Both the position numbers and the translations under genes were made by a program. 64,000 nucleotides of DNA from Azospirillum brasilense. Lineage in GTDB: Bacteria > Pseudomonadota > Alphaproteobacteria > Azospirillales > Azospirillaceae. Shown here piece by piece: positions 27,846 to 36,885 of the stretch (positions within the stretch are counted from its first letter, which is position 1; each line of letters starts with the position of its first letter). Location of the stretch: the NCBI RefSeq assembly GCF_007827815.1, contig NZ_VITH01000005.1, positions 248,001 through 312,000 of the forward strand. The letters run 5' to 3'. The notes under the pieces were generated by a model, which was given only the letters and a program-made list of their open reading frames with translations, ran no database searches and had not been told where the DNA came from.

Positions 27846-29738
27846 ATGGCCACGCTGCAGGAAGCCCTGCTGATCGCCTTCGACCTCCAGCGGGAGGGGC
27901 GCTTCGCCGAGGCCGACTCGGTCTACGGGCAGATCCTCGACGCCGTTCCCGGCCACCCGCCGGCCCTGCATCTGCGCGGCCTTCTCCTCGCCCAGTGCGG
28001 GCGGCTGGAGGAGGGATGCGCGCTGGTCGGGCAGGCCATCGCGAGCGACGGCTCCCAGCCCGACCTGCACGCCAACCACGCCAGCCTGCTGGAAGCGCTG
28101 GGCCGCTTCGGCGCGGCGGCGGAGGCGCTGTTCCGCGCCGCCGCCCTCGATCCGGAGCGGGTGGCGCTTCTCAACAATTTCGCGCTGCGCCGACTGGCCG
28201 CCGGTGATCCGGCCCCGGCGGAACAGGCGCTGCGCGCGGCGGTGGCCCTCCGGCCGGGGCTGGCCGATCCGCGCATCAACCACGCCGAGGCGCTGGATGC
28301 GTTGGGCCGCGTGGAGGAGGCGCTGGCCCAGCGGCGGATCGCCGCGCTGCTGGTGCCGGACGACGCCGCTCTGCTGGGGGCGCTGGCCCTGCGGCCCGAC
28401 ACCGCGGAGGCCGACCTGCGCCGCGCCCTGCGGCTCGACCCGGAACGGGCGGTGCTGTGGAACCGGCTGGGCGCGCGGTGGAAGGACCGTGGCGCGCTGC
28501 CCGCCGCCCGCAACGCTTATGAGCGCGGTCTGGCGCTGGACCCCGCCGACGGTGCCCTGTGGAACAACCGGGCCAACGTGCTCAAGGGGCAGGGCGATGC
28601 GGAGGGCGCGCGGGGCATCCTGCGGCGGGCGGCGGCGCTCCAGCCGGACTCGGCGGCCATCCGCAACAACCTTGCCGACGCCCACGCGCTCTGCGGCGAC
28701 CCGGCGGCGGCGCTGGCCGAGGCGGAGGCGGCGCTCGCCCGCGATCCCGCCCTGGCCGACGCGCGGCTGGTGCGGGCCGCGGCGCTGCTGGCGCTCGGGC
28801 GTTTCGCCGAGGGCTGGGACGCCTGGGAGGACCGCTGGACCGCCGAGCCCTGGTGCCGCACCGTCGGGCGCTTCCCGCAGCCGCTGTGGAGCGGGCAGCC
28901 GTTGGGCGGCGGACGGCTGCTCGTCTGGGGGGAGCAGGGGGTGGGCGACGAGCTGATGTTCGCCACGCTGCTCCCTTTTTTGACGCAATCGTCAACAGAT
29001 GAGATGCAATCATCAACAGGGGCTTTGGCGGGTTGCCTGCTGGAGTGCGACGCCCGGCTGGCACCGCTGTTCGCCCGCGCGCTGCCGGGGGTGGAGGTGG
29101 TGCCGCGCGGTCCGCAGCCGGACCCGCGCCTGTCGGCCCCGGACATCGCCGCGCAGATCCCGTCGGGCAGCCTGCCGCGCCTGCTGCTGCGCGCCGAGGA
29201 GGATTTCCGCCGGCTCCGTCCGATCCTGGCGCCCGATCCGGCGCGGGCACCGGCGCTTCGGCGGACCGGCCGGCGTCCCCTGGTCGGCATCGCGTGGCAC
29301 ACCACCAACCCGAAATGGGGACGCCTGCGCAACGTGCCGCTGGCCGAACTGGCCCGCCGGCTGGACGCGGCGGGCGCCGACATGGTCGTCCTGCAATACG
29401 GCGACTGGTCGGATGAGGTGGCCGCGCTGGCGGCCGACGGCGTCGCCGTCGCGCTGCCGTCCGGGCTGGACCGCAAGGACGACCTGGAGGGGCTGGCCGC
29501 GCAGATCACCGCCACCGACCTCGTCGTCACCATCGACAACGCCACCGCCCACCTCGCCGGCGCGCTGGGCCATCCGGTCTGGGTGCTGCTCGCCCACGCG
29601 GCGGACTGGCGCTGGCTGGTCGGCCGGGACGACTCGCCCTGGTACCCCTCGGCCCGCCTGTTCCGGCAGACGGCGGCGGGGGACTGGCGGGCGCCGCTGG
29701 AGGCGGTGGCCGACCGGCTGCGCGCCCTTTTCCCGTAG
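27846..29738 (+). CDS. TPR protein with glycosyltransferase-9-like C-terminus (paralogue A)
   Basis: 630 aa. Residues 1 to about 310 are tandem TPR repeats (recurring 'A...L..GR..EA...Y...L...P' spacing). Residues about 330-630 resemble the glycosyltransferase family 9 fold: LLVWGEQGVGDELMFATLLPFL, then VGIAWHTTNPKWGRLRNVPLAEL, and DLVVTIDNATAHLAGALGHPVWVLL. Many such proteins are coded in alphaproteobacterial glycan or flagellar loci; the acceptor is unknown. ATG 27846 follows ggggga. It carries a 12-codon repeat insertion near 28981-29018. The next gene is a tandem paralogue 51 bp downstream. Confidence 0.82.
   Translation: MATLQEALLIAFDLQREGRFAEADSVYGQILDAVPGHPPALHLRGLLLAQCGRLEEGCALVGQAIASDGSQPDLHANHASLLEALGRFGAAAEALFRAAALDPERVALLNNFALRRLAAGDPAPAEQALRAAVALRPGLADPRINHAEALDALGRVEEALAQRRIAALLVPDDAALLGALALRPDTAEADLRRALRLDPERAVLWNRLGARWKDRGALPAARNAYERGLALDPADGALWNNRANVLKGQGDAEGARGILRRAAALQPDSAAIRNNLADAHALCGDPAAALAEAEAALARDPALADARLVRAAALLALGRFAEGWDAWEDRWTAEPWCRTVGRFPQPLWSGQPLGGGRLLVWGEQGVGDELMFATLLPFLTQSSTDEMQSSTGALAGCLLECDARLAPLFARALPGVEVVPRGPQPDPRLSAPDIAAQIPSGSLPRLLLRAEEDFRRLRPILAPDPARAPALRRTGRRPLVGIAWHTTNPKWGRLRNVPLAELARRLDAAGADMVVLQYGDWSDEVAALAADGVAVALPSGLDRKDDLEGLAAQITATDLVVTIDNATAHLAGALGHPVWVLLAHAADWRWLVGRDDSPWYPSARLFRQTAAGDWRAPLEAVADRLRALFP
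28981..29018 (+). repeat. Two-copy short repeat inside paralogue A
   Basis: gcaatcgtcaacag and gcaatcatcaacag lie 18-19 bases apart. Each copy sits in a mini-palindrome (TGACGcaatCGTCA and GATGcaatCATC). The segment is less GC-rich than its surroundings and encodes about 12 residues (TQSSTDEMQSST) between LLPFL and GALAGCLLECD, absent in the tandem paralogue. It keeps the frame. Confidence 0.6.
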
Positions 29739-29789
29739 GTCTGCTACCCTTCGCACCCTCTACCATCCAGCGCGGACACACGCGGACAC

Positions 29790-31850
29790 ATGGCGACAAT
29801 CGCGGAAGCCCTGGCCATCGCCTTCGACCATCACGAGTCCGGCCGTCTGGCCGAGGCCGAGATCCTCTATGGCCGCATCCTCGACGCCGATCCCCATCAG
29901 GCGACCGCGCTGCATCTGCTGGGCGTGCTCTACGGCCAGACGGACCGGCCGAAACTGGCGGCGGCGCTGTTCGTCGGGGCGATCGGTCTGGTCCCCGACA
30001 ACCCGGGCCTGCGCTACGACCTCGCCCGCGTCCGGCTGATTCTGGAGGATGGGGAGGGTGCGGTGGCCGCCCTGCGGCGGACGTTGGCGCTCCAGCCCGA
30101 CCACGCGGCGGCGCTGTTCCAGCTCGCCCTGGCCTGCCGCGGCGTCGGGCGGCACGACGAGTCGCTGCTGGCGCTGGAACGGCTCCTGACGCTCCAGCCC
30201 GACAGCCTGGAGGCGCGCTACCTCGCCGACCGGGCGGTGGCGCGGGAGGGCCGGGCGCTTCTGGAGCGGGGGGAGATCGGGCGGGCGGTGGCGCGGCTCA
30301 CCCGCCCGGTGGCGGAGGCGGTGGGCGTGCCGCTCCTCTCCGCCCACGCCGCCGCCCTCTACCGCGACGGGCGGGCGGTGGAGGCCGCCCGGCTGCTGCG
30401 CGGGATTCTCGCCGTCCTGCCGGCGGAGGCCCTGGCGCTGTGGAACCTGTCGCTGGGCCGGCTCGACGGCGGCGTCGAAGGCGGCGACGCGGCGGCGGCG
30501 GAGCGGCTGGCCCGCCGCGCCCGCGCCCTGGCCCCGCAGGAGGCGGAGGCCCACGCCAAGCTGGGGCTGGCGCTGGCCGCCCAGGGCCGGCGGGCGGAGG
30601 CGGCGTTGGCCGCGCGCGCGGCGCTGGCCTGCGATCCGGCGCACGCGCCGTCCCTGTCCAACCTTGGCGCGCTGATTGTCCAGAAGGATTGCGGGCAGGC
30701 CCTGCGGCTGGCCGACCGGGCGCTGCGGCTGGCCCCCGATCTGGGCGAGGCCTGGGTCGTCCGCGGCGACGCCCTGGTGCATCTCGACCGCCCGCGGGAC
30801 GCGGAGGCGGCCTTCCGCGGCGCGCTCCGCGCGGCGCCGCACCTGGTCGTCGCCCATTGGAATCTGGCGCATCTGCTGCTGCGGCTGGGCGATTACGCCG
30901 CCGGCTGGGCCGAATACGAGTGGCGCTGGCGGAGCGAGGCCCTGGCCGGGCAGCGCCGGCCCTTCCGCCAGCCGCTGTGGGACGGGGCGGACCTGACGGG
31001 GCGGACCATCCTGATCCACGCCGAACAGGGGCTGGGCGACACCATCCAGTTCGTCCGCTTCCTCGACGCGGTTCTGCGGGCCGGACCGGCGCACGTCTAT
31101 CTGGAGGCGCACGGCCCGCTGCTGTCCCTGCTGGAGCGCAACACCGACCCGGGGCGGGTGACGGTGATCCCGCGGGCGCCCGACTTTCCGGGGGTGGGCG
31201 GCCTGCCCGGCACCGACGTCCAGATCCCGCTGATGAGCTTGGCCCGCCTGTTCTGCCCGAGCCTGGAGTCGATTCCCGCCCGCGTGCCCTATCTGCACCC
31301 CGATCCGCAACGCGCCGCCGCCTGGTCTGAGCGGCTGGCGGGCGAACGGCTGGCGGACGGGCAACCGACGGGTGAACCGGGGCTGCGGGTCGGGCTGGTC
31401 TGGGCGGGCAACCCGTCCTTCCACGGCGACGCCCAGCGCTCGCCCCGGCTGGCCGGGCTGCGGCCGGTGCTGGAAGTGGCGGGCGTGCGTTTCTTCGCGC
31501 TGCAGAAGGGGCCGGGGCGGGAGGATCTGGAGGGGATGGACCTGCCGTCCTCCTTCACCGACCTGGGGCCGGACATCGCCGACGTCGCCGACACCGCGGC
31601 GATCATGGCCAACCTCGACCTCGTCATCTCCTCCTGCACCGGTCCGGCCCATCTGGCCGGGGCGCTGGGGGTGCCGGTGTGGGTCGTGCTCCCGCACCCG
31701 CCGGACTGGCGCTGGCTGATGGAACGGGACGACAGCCCCTGGTACCCGACTGCCCGCCTGTTCCGCCAGACCCGGAGCGGCGACTGGTCCGGCCCGGCGG
31801 AGGCGGTGGCGCGGGCCTTGCGGAAGCTGGTGGACGGTTTGGGGGGCTGA
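29790..31850 (+). CDS. TPR protein with glycosyltransferase-9-like C-terminus (paralogue B)
   Basis: 686 aa. Same layout as the preceding gene: about 340 residues of TPR repeats, then a glycosyltransferase-like domain with ILIHAEQGLGDTIQFVRFLDAV, VGLVWAGNPSFHGDAQRSPRL and DLVISSCTGPAHLAGALGVPVWVVLP. Both proteins begin nearly alike (MATLQEALLIAFD and MATIAEALAIAFD) and end alike (DDSPWYPTARLFRQT), so they arose by duplication. ATG 29790 is the first in frame. mutM starts 48 bp after the stop. The role is probably in surface polysaccharide or protein glycosylation, inferred from family only. Confidence 0.84.
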   Translation: MATIAEALAIAFDHHESGRLAEAEILYGRILDADPHQATALHLLGVLYGQTDRPKLAAALFVGAIGLVPDNPGLRYDLARVRLILEDGEGAVAALRRTLALQPDHAAALFQLALACRGVGRHDESLLALERLLTLQPDSLEARYLADRAVAREGRALLERGEIGRAVARLTRPVAEAVGVPLLSAHAAALYRDGRAVEAARLLRGILAVLPAEALALWNLSLGRLDGGVEGGDAAAAERLARRARALAPQEAEAHAKLGLALAAQGRRAEAALAARAALACDPAHAPSLSNLGALIVQKDCGQALRLADRALRLAPDLGEAWVVRGDALVHLDRPRDAEAAFRGALRAAPHLVVAHWNLAHLLLRLGDYAAGWAEYEWRWRSEALAGQRRPFRQPLWDGADLTGRTILIHAEQGLGDTIQFVRFLDAVLRAGPAHVYLEAHGPLLSLLERNTDPGRVTVIPRAPDFPGVGGLPGTDVQIPLMSLARLFCPSLESIPARVPYLHPDPQRAAAWSERLAGERLADGQPTGEPGLRVGLVWAGNPSFHGDAQRSPRLAGLRPVLEVAGVRFFALQKGPGREDLEGMDLPSSFTDLGPDIADVADTAAIMANLDLVISSCTGPAHLAGALGVPVWVVLPHPPDWRWLMERDDSPWYPTARLFRQTRSGDWSGPAEAVARALRKLVDGLGG

Positions 31851-31898
31851 AGGCGCCCCTTGCGTCAACCGGCGCTTCCCACCATCCTCCTTGCCATC

Positions 31899-32741
31899 AT
31901 GCCCGAACTTCCCGAAGTCGAAACCGTCTGCCGCGGCCTCGCCCCCCATCTGGAGGGGCGGACCCTGGTCCAGGTGCTCCAGCGCCGCGCCAACCTGCGC
32001 GTTCCCTTTCCGGACGGCTTCTGCGAGCGGCTGACCGGCCGCCGCGTCGAGTCGGTGCGCCGCCGCGCCAAGTACATCCTGGTCCATCTCGACGACGGGA
32101 CGGTGCTGATCGCCCATCTCGGCATGTCGGGCCGCATGATCATCACGCCGGAGCGTCCCGACGCCTGGGGCGCCCACGACCATGTCGTGCTGGAGACCGA
32201 CGCCGGGACGGTGGTGACCTTCAACGACGCCCGCCGCTTCGGCCTGATGGACCTCGCCATGGCGGAGACCCTCGCCGAGCACCGGCTGCTGCGCGGCCTC
32301 GGGCCGGAGCCGCTGGGCAACGAATTCTCCGGACCGGTGCTGGCCACGCGGCTGGTCGGGCGGATGACCAGCATCAAGGCCGCCCTGCTGGACCAGAGCG
32401 TGGTCGCCGGGCTCGGCAACATCTACGTGTCGGAGGCGCTGTTCCTCGCCCGCCTCAGCCCCACGCGCATCGCCGCCACGGTGACCGGCGCCAAGGCGGA
32501 GCGGCTGGCCACGGCGATCCGCGCGGTGCTGGAGCGGGCCATCGCCGCGGGGGGATCGTCCTTGCGCGACTACCGGCAGGCGTCGGGGGAACTCGGCTAT
32601 TTCCAGCACCAGTTCTCGGTCTACGACCGCGAGGGCGCGCCCTGCCCGGGCTGCAGCTGCGACGTGGCGAAGACCGGGGGCGTCCGCCGGATCGTCCAGG
32701 CGGGCCGTTCGACTTTCTATTGTCCGCAACGCCAGCGTTGA
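31899..32741 (+). CDS. mutM: Formamidopyrimidine-DNA glycosylase (MutM/Fpg)
   Basis: 280 aa. Removes 8-oxoguanine and formamidopyrimidines. The mature N-terminus [14 protein letters not shown] supplies the catalytic Pro2 and Glu3; AHLGMSGRM and the helix-two-turn-helix [18 protein letters not shown] are intact. The C-terminal zinc finger should hold four Cys. Here C249 and C252 (CPGC) and C275 (FYCP) are present but the fourth position is Arg278 (CGC codon at 32730-32732). An extra C254 follows C252. ATG 31899 gives the correct catalytic N-terminus; an upstream TTG does not. Confidence 0.94.
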   Translation: MPELPEVETVCRGLAPHLEGRTLVQVLQRRANLRVPFPDGFCERLTGRRVESVRRRAKYILVHLDDGTVLIAHLGMSGRMIITPERPDAWGAHDHVVLETDAGTVVTFNDARRFGLMDLAMAETLAEHRLLRGLGPEPLGNEFSGPVLATRLVGRMTSIKAALLDQSVVAGLGNIYVSEALFLARLSPTRIAATVTGAKAERLATAIRAVLERAIAAGGSSLRDYRQASGELGYFQHQFSVYDREGAPCPGCSCDVAKTGGVRRIVQAGRSTFYCPQRQR

Positions 32742-32755
32742 TATAGGTGGAAGGT

Positions 32756-33238
32756 ATGACGGCTCCATCGGCCACCGCGAGGGCGACGCTCGCCGCCCTC
32801 CTCCTCGCCGGCCCCGCCCTTGCGGGTCTGGCCGGGGTTCCTTTGCCCGCAACCTCGTCGGCCTGGGCGGCAGACCCCGCCCGTGCCGACTCCGCCCGTG
32901 CCGATTCTGCCCGTTACGTCGAAGGCATGGGAGACGTGCCGGTCATGCCGGGCCTCGCCCCCGCCGAGGAGGCGCCGCTGGTCTTCGACAAGCCCGCCGG
33001 ACGCATCGCGCAGTCCGTCATGGCGGGCGCCATGGACCGCAACGCGGTCCTGTCCTTCTACAACCAGACCATGCCGCAGCTCGGCTGGAGCCGCGCCCCG
33101 CAACGGGCGGGCGGCAGCGCCAGCTTCCTGCGGGAGGGCGAGGAGCTGCGCCTGGAATTCGTCGAGCCGGCCCGCGCCGCCGTCTCCGCCGCGAAGGCGG
33201 CGGCCACGGTGGTCCGCTTCTCGCTGATTCCGCGCTGA
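32756..33238 (+). CDS. Exported protein of unknown function
   Basis: 160 aa. A signal-like N-terminus ([18 protein letters not shown], then SSAWA as probable cleavage) is followed by a low-complexity linker ([16 protein letters not shown]) and a small domain: [28 protein letters not shown] with [18 protein letters not shown]. This domain recurs in alphaproteobacterial hypothetical proteins next to mutM or enoyl-CoA hydratase genes, as far as I can recall, with no known role. ATG 32756 follows ggtgg; a GTG at 32747 is possible. It lies 14 bp after mutM and probably shares its transcript. Confidence 0.75.
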   Translation: MTAPSATARATLAALLLAGPALAGLAGVPLPATSSAWAADPARADSARADSARYVEGMGDVPVMPGLAPAEEAPLVFDKPAGRIAQSVMAGAMDRNAVLSFYNQTMPQLGWSRAPQRAGGSASFLREGEELRLEFVEPARAAVSAAKAAATVVRFSLIPR

Positions 33239-33318
33239 CCCTCCAAAAAGAGACCAAGAGCAAACCAGAAGCACCCCCGCCCGGAGCGAGGGGGCAAACC
33301 ACGGGAGCCTGCTGCATC

Positions 33319-34095
33319 ATGCCGTACGAAACCATTCTCGTCGAAACCCGCGGACCGGTCGGGCTCGTCACGCTGAACCGGCCCAAGGCGCTGAACGCGC
33401 TGTCCGACCTGCTGGTGACCGAGCTGGGCCAGGCGCTGGACGCGCTGGAGGCCGACGACTCCGTCGGCGCCATCGTGGTCACGGGTTCGGAGAAGGCCTT
33501 CGCCGCCGGCGCCGACATCAAGGAGATGCAGAACTTCTCCTACATGGACGTCTACAAGGCCAACTTCATCACCGCCAAGTGGGAGCGGCTGGCCAAGTGC
33601 CGCAAGCCGACCATCGCCGCGGTCGCCGGCTACGCGCTGGGCGGCGGCTGCGAGCTGGCGATGATGGCCGACTTCATCCTGGCCGCCGACACCGCCAAGT
33701 TCGGCCAGCCGGAGATCACCATCGGCACCATCCCCGGCGCCGGCGGCACGCAGCGCCTGACCCGCTTCGTCGGCAAGTCCAAGGCCATGGAGATGTGCCT
33801 GACCGGCCGCCTGATGGACGCCGCCGAGGCCGAGCGCGCCGGCCTCGTCAGCCGCGTCGTGCCCGCGGTGGATCTGGTGGACGAGGCGGTGCGGGTCGCC
33901 GAGAAGATCGCCAAGCTCTCGCGCCCGGTCGTCATGATGGCCAAGGACGCCGTCAACGCCGCCTACGAGACCACCATGTCCGAGGGCATCCGGGTCGAGC
34001 GCCGAATCTTCCACGCCACGTTCGCCGTCGAAGACCAGAAGGAAGGCATGGCCGCCTTCGCCGAGAAGCGTCAGCCGGATTGGAAGCATCGCTGA
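33319..34095 (+). CDS. Enoyl-CoA hydratase
   Basis: 258 aa. Crotonase-fold hydratase of beta-oxidation. The oxyanion-hole motifs [21 protein letters not shown] and [16 protein letters not shown] are clear, and both catalytic glutamates are present: [21 protein letters not shown] provides Glu in the usual position, with the second in the GGGCELAMM helix. High similarity to short-chain enoyl-CoA hydratases is expected. The ATG at 33319 follows gggagcctgctgcatc. The REP-like palindrome and then rpsT follow. Confidence 0.93.
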   Translation: MPYETILVETRGPVGLVTLNRPKALNALSDLLVTELGQALDALEADDSVGAIVVTGSEKAFAAGADIKEMQNFSYMDVYKANFITAKWERLAKCRKPTIAAVAGYALGGGCELAMMADFILAADTAKFGQPEITIGTIPGAGGTQRLTRFVGKSKAMEMCLTGRLMDAAEAERAGLVSRVVPAVDLVDEAVRVAEKIAKLSRPVVMMAKDAVNAAYETTMSEGIRVERRIFHATFAVEDQKEGMAAFAEKRQPDWKHR

Positions 34096-34116
34096 CATCC
34101 CCCGACTCCTCCCCCG

Positions 34117-34143
34117 TATCTAGCGGGGGAGGACCAGAAATCC
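34117..34143. repeat. GC-rich intergenic palindrome, copy 3
   Basis: tcctcccccg (34117-34126) and cgggggagga (34134-34143) form a perfect 10-bp stem with a 7-base loop, 21 bp after the enoyl-CoA hydratase stop. Same core as the other copies. It could also terminate that gene. Confidence 0.65.
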
Positions 34144-34194
34144 GTCAAGATCTCGTAATCTTTCCTTTGCCGAAAAACAGTGTTGGACGGTGCC

Positions 34195-34223
34195 TTGACT
34201 CTCATTCGGCTGGAGCGTATAAG
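34195..34223 (+). promoter_or_regulatory. Sigma-70-type promoter of rpsT
   Basis: TTGACT (34195-34200), exactly 17 bp, TATAAG (34218-34223). This is the best housekeeping promoter in the window and lies 45 bp upstream of the rpsT ATG. Confidence 0.8.
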
Positions 34224-34268
34224 GCCCCCTCGCACTGGGACAGGCGTGTCGTCCGGAGTAGGGTTTTC

Positions 34269-34529
34269 ATGGCCAATCATAAGTCTGCTGAAAAGCGCAT
34301 TCGTCAAACCGCGCGTCGTACGGAGATCAACCGTAACCGCGTCAGCCGTATCCGCACCTTCGTGAAGAAGGTCGAGACGGCGATCTCGTCCGGCAACAAG
34401 GCTGAAGCCGCTGAGGCTTTCAAGGCCGCGCAGCCGGAAATGATGCGTGGAGCCTCCAAGGGCGTTCTGCACAAGAACACCGTGTCGCGCAAGCTGTCGC
34501 GCCTGTCGGCCCGCATCAAGGCTCTCTGA
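34269..34529 (+). CDS. rpsT: 30S ribosomal protein S20
   Basis: 86 aa, the standard S20 length. S20 binds 16S rRNA helix 9 and 44 regions early in assembly. [20 protein letters not shown] and [22 protein letters not shown] are diagnostic. The ATG at 34269 is fixed by the conserved MANHKSA start; the frame is open far upstream but without similarity. A strong promoter precedes it and an intrinsic terminator follows, so it is a single-gene unit just before dnaA, as in other alphaproteobacteria. Confidence 0.97.
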   Translation: MANHKSAEKRIRQTARRTEINRNRVSRIRTFVKKVETAISSGNKAEAAEAFKAAQPEMMRGASKGVLHKNTVSRKLSRLSARIKAL

Positions 34530-34545
34530 GTTTACTCGGCGTTAT

Positions 34546-34586
34546 AAAGCCGCGCACCAGGTCTGGGCGCGGCTTTTTGCGTTTTT
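34546..34586 (+). terminator. Intrinsic terminator after rpsT
   Basis: aaagccgcgc (34546-34555) and gcgcggcttt (34567-34576) form a 10-bp stem with an 11-base loop, followed by ttgcgttttt. It isolates rpsT from the dnaA leader. Confidence 0.8.
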
Positions 34587-35162
34587 GATAAGTACAGTCT
34601 CCGTTCTTTCCGAGTCCTCCGGCAGAACTCCGGTGGGGCAGGGGATCGCGGCTGTTGGATGGCGAGTCGCCTCCAGTGGTCCTGGTCTTTGGTGAAGACA
34701 GGGGCGGGTTTCGGAATCGCTGCGTGATTTTTGCCGCAGTCCGGACCGTTCGCTTTCTGTCCTATTGCCACGGCGAGGGCGGCTGATTAGACTTTCCTTC
34801 CGTTGGGAATGACGCACCGATGTCGTCTTTGACGTCACGCGCCGTTCGCTGAGGGACGGAGACGTTCAAAGCCGCGGGCAAGGTTGCGGGACGCTCAAGA
34901 AGCTCGACTCGACCCGTTGCTCCTGGAGCGATGCTTTTCTTAAAACTCGACGTGGCAAAGGCGGAGTCCAACTTCGCCGAAGGGATAGTATTGCCGTCCA
35001 GTTGGGAGGCATCCACCGTTGGAGTCTTCAGGAGAGGAACGTTTTGAAGGCAGGACGCCTAAGTTAAAGGACTTGCGTTAAGCGGTCCGGGTTCGGTCGG
35101 GCGGGATGGTGCCCCCTGCGGCGCGGGGCCGTCCGGGGGGAAAGGAGCGGGGTAGGGGAAGC
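34587..35162 (+). promoter_or_regulatory. Long dnaA upstream region with clustered GANTC sites
   Basis: About 575 bp without a credible gene and visibly lower in GC than neighbours. Six GANTC sites, the target of the alphaproteobacterial CcrM methylase, are at 34612, 34664, 34714, 34916, 34964 and 35022. By eye there is no DnaA box (TTATCCACA or close variants), so I do not call an origin. Short ORFs here look like chance. In Caulobacter, dnaA transcription depends on GANTC methylation; a similar control here is inference. aaaggagcggggtaggggaagc precedes the dnaA ATG (read as parts) as ribosome-binding region. Confidence 0.45.
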
Positions 35163-36704
35163 ATGTCGGTCGGCGCGTCGTTGGATCAGCAGTGGGCCCG
35201 CATCCGGGGCCGCCTCAAGGACGAGGTGGGCGAGATCGCCTACCGCAGCTGGCTGCAGCCGCTTTCCTTCGCCGGAATCCGCGGCGGGGAGGTGCGCATC
35301 GTCGTGCCCACCCGCTTCATGCGCGACTGGGTGCTGACCCACTACGCCGACCGCATCCGCAACCTGTGGGCCGGCGAGAACCCGGACGTCCTGTCCATCG
35401 ACGTCGTGGTCGCCTCGGCCAACGCCCCATCCATGCTGATGCCGGAGGAGGACGCGGGCGAGCCGTCGCGCGATCCCGCTCCGGCCGACGGTGCCGGCGG
35501 CGGCCCGGTTCTCCCGCCGCCCGCCCCGCGGGCCGCGGCGCTTAACCAGTCCGCGTCCTATGGTGCCGCCTCCTATGGTGCCAATTCCTACATCGGCTCG
35601 TCCTATTCGGCGGGGCCGCCCTCCTTCGCGTCGGACGAATCGCCCACGGCGGTCGCCTCGGTGCTGGAGGACCGGACCGACATCTCCGCGCCGCTGGACC
35701 CGCGCTTCACCTTCGAGAATTTCGTGGTGGGCAAGCCGAACGAGCTGGCCCACGCCGCCGCCCGGCGCGTCGCCGACGCCACCTCGGTCACCTTCAACCC
35801 GCTGTTCCTCTACGGCGGGGTCGGGCTCGGCAAGACGCACCTGATGCACGCCATCGCCTGGCAGATCCGGCGGAACGATCCGAACCGCAAGGTGATCTAC
35901 CTGTCGGCGGAAAAGTTCATGTACCAGTTCATCCGTGCGTTGCGCTTCAAGGACACCATGGCCTTCAAGCAGCAGTTCCGCTCGGTGGACGTGCTGATGA
36001 TCGACGACGTGCAGTTCATCAGCGGCAAGGACAGCACCCAGGAAGAGTTCTTCCACACCTTCAACGCGCTGGTGGACCAGAACCGTCAGGTCATCATCTC
36101 CGCCGACAAGAGCCCGTCCGACCTGGAAGGCATGGAGGAGCGGCTGCGCTCCCGCCTCGGCTGGGGCCTCGTCGCCGACATCCACCCGACCACCTACGAG
36201 CTGCGGCTGGGCATCCTGCAAGCCAAGGCGGACGCGTTGAACGCGGCCATCCCGCTGAAAGTGCTGGAGTTCCTCGCCCACAAGATCACGTCCAACGTGC
36301 GCGAGCTGGAAGGGGCGTTGAACCGCATCGTCGCCCACGCCGAGCTGGTCGGCCGGGCCATCTCGCTGGAATCGACGCAGGAGGTGCTGCACGACCTGCT
36401 GCGCGCCAACGACCGCCGCGTCACCATCGACGAGATCCAGAAGCGGGTGGCGGAGCATTTCAACATCCGCGTCGCCGACATGCATTCGGCCCGCCGCGCC
36501 CGCGCCGTGGCCCGCCCGCGGCAGGTCGCCATGTACCTCGCCAAGCAGCTCACCGCCCGCTCCCTGCCGGAGATCGGGCGCAAGTTCGGCGGGCGCGACC
36601 ACACCACCGTGATGCACGCGGTGAAGAAGGTGGAGGAGCTGCGCACCACCGACCCCGCCTTCGCCGAGGACGTCGAGCTTCTCCGCCGCATGCTGGAGAG
36701 CTGA
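35163..36704 (+). CDS. dnaA: Chromosomal replication initiator DnaA
   Basis: 513 aa. Domain I (1-90) opens with the conserved [19 protein letters not shown]; domain II is a Pro/Ala/Ser/Tyr-rich linker (about 95-175). Domain III AAA+ has [13 protein letters not shown] near 218 (Walker A), [12 protein letters not shown] (Walker B) and the FHTFNAL sensor region. Domain IV DNA binding ends in [22 protein letters not shown] 35163 ([11 protein letters not shown]) follows aggggaagc; an upstream ATG at 35106 gives an unrelated basic leader. It follows rpsT and precedes a transporter operon. Confidence 0.97.
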   Translation: MSVGASLDQQWARIRGRLKDEVGEIAYRSWLQPLSFAGIRGGEVRIVVPTRFMRDWVLTHYADRIRNLWAGENPDVLSIDVVVASANAPSMLMPEEDAGEPSRDPAPADGAGGGPVLPPPAPRAAALNQSASYGAASYGANSYIGSSYSAGPPSFASDESPTAVASVLEDRTDISAPLDPRFTFENFVVGKPNELAHAAARRVADATSVTFNPLFLYGGVGLGKTHLMHAIAWQIRRNDPNRKVIYLSAEKFMYQFIRALRFKDTMAFKQQFRSVDVLMIDDVQFISGKDSTQEEFFHTFNALVDQNRQVIISADKSPSDLEGMEERLRSRLGWGLVADIHPTTYELRLGILQAKADALNAAIPLKVLEFLAHKITSNVRELEGALNRIVAHAELVGRAISLESTQEVLHDLLRANDRRVTIDEIQKRVAEHFNIRVADMHSARRARAVARPRQVAMYLAKQLTARSLPEIGRKFGGRDHTTVMHAVKKVEELRTTDPAFAEDVELLRRMLES

Positions 36705-36885
36705 GCGGGCCGTTACAGGTCGATGAAGTTTGCGCCCACTCCCGCTTGAGCCATGGACGGCGCCCGGATATCGCGGCACAGTTGCCGCTGCGGCGGAGTC
36801 CGGCAGGACCGGTTCCGCGGCCGGCCCCGCGATGGGCACAGCCAGCATGAATTCGGGCCAATAAGAAAAGGGGAGAGCAGGTGCC

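Noticed and set aside
34762-35016. Small minus-strand open frame in the dnaA upstream region.
   Set aside because: Average composition, no Shine-Dalgarno, no motifs, and it overlaps the GANTC cluster.
34587-35162. Replication origin upstream of dnaA.
   Set aside because: No DnaA boxes or clear AT-rich unwinding region seen by eye. A DnaA-box count would be needed.
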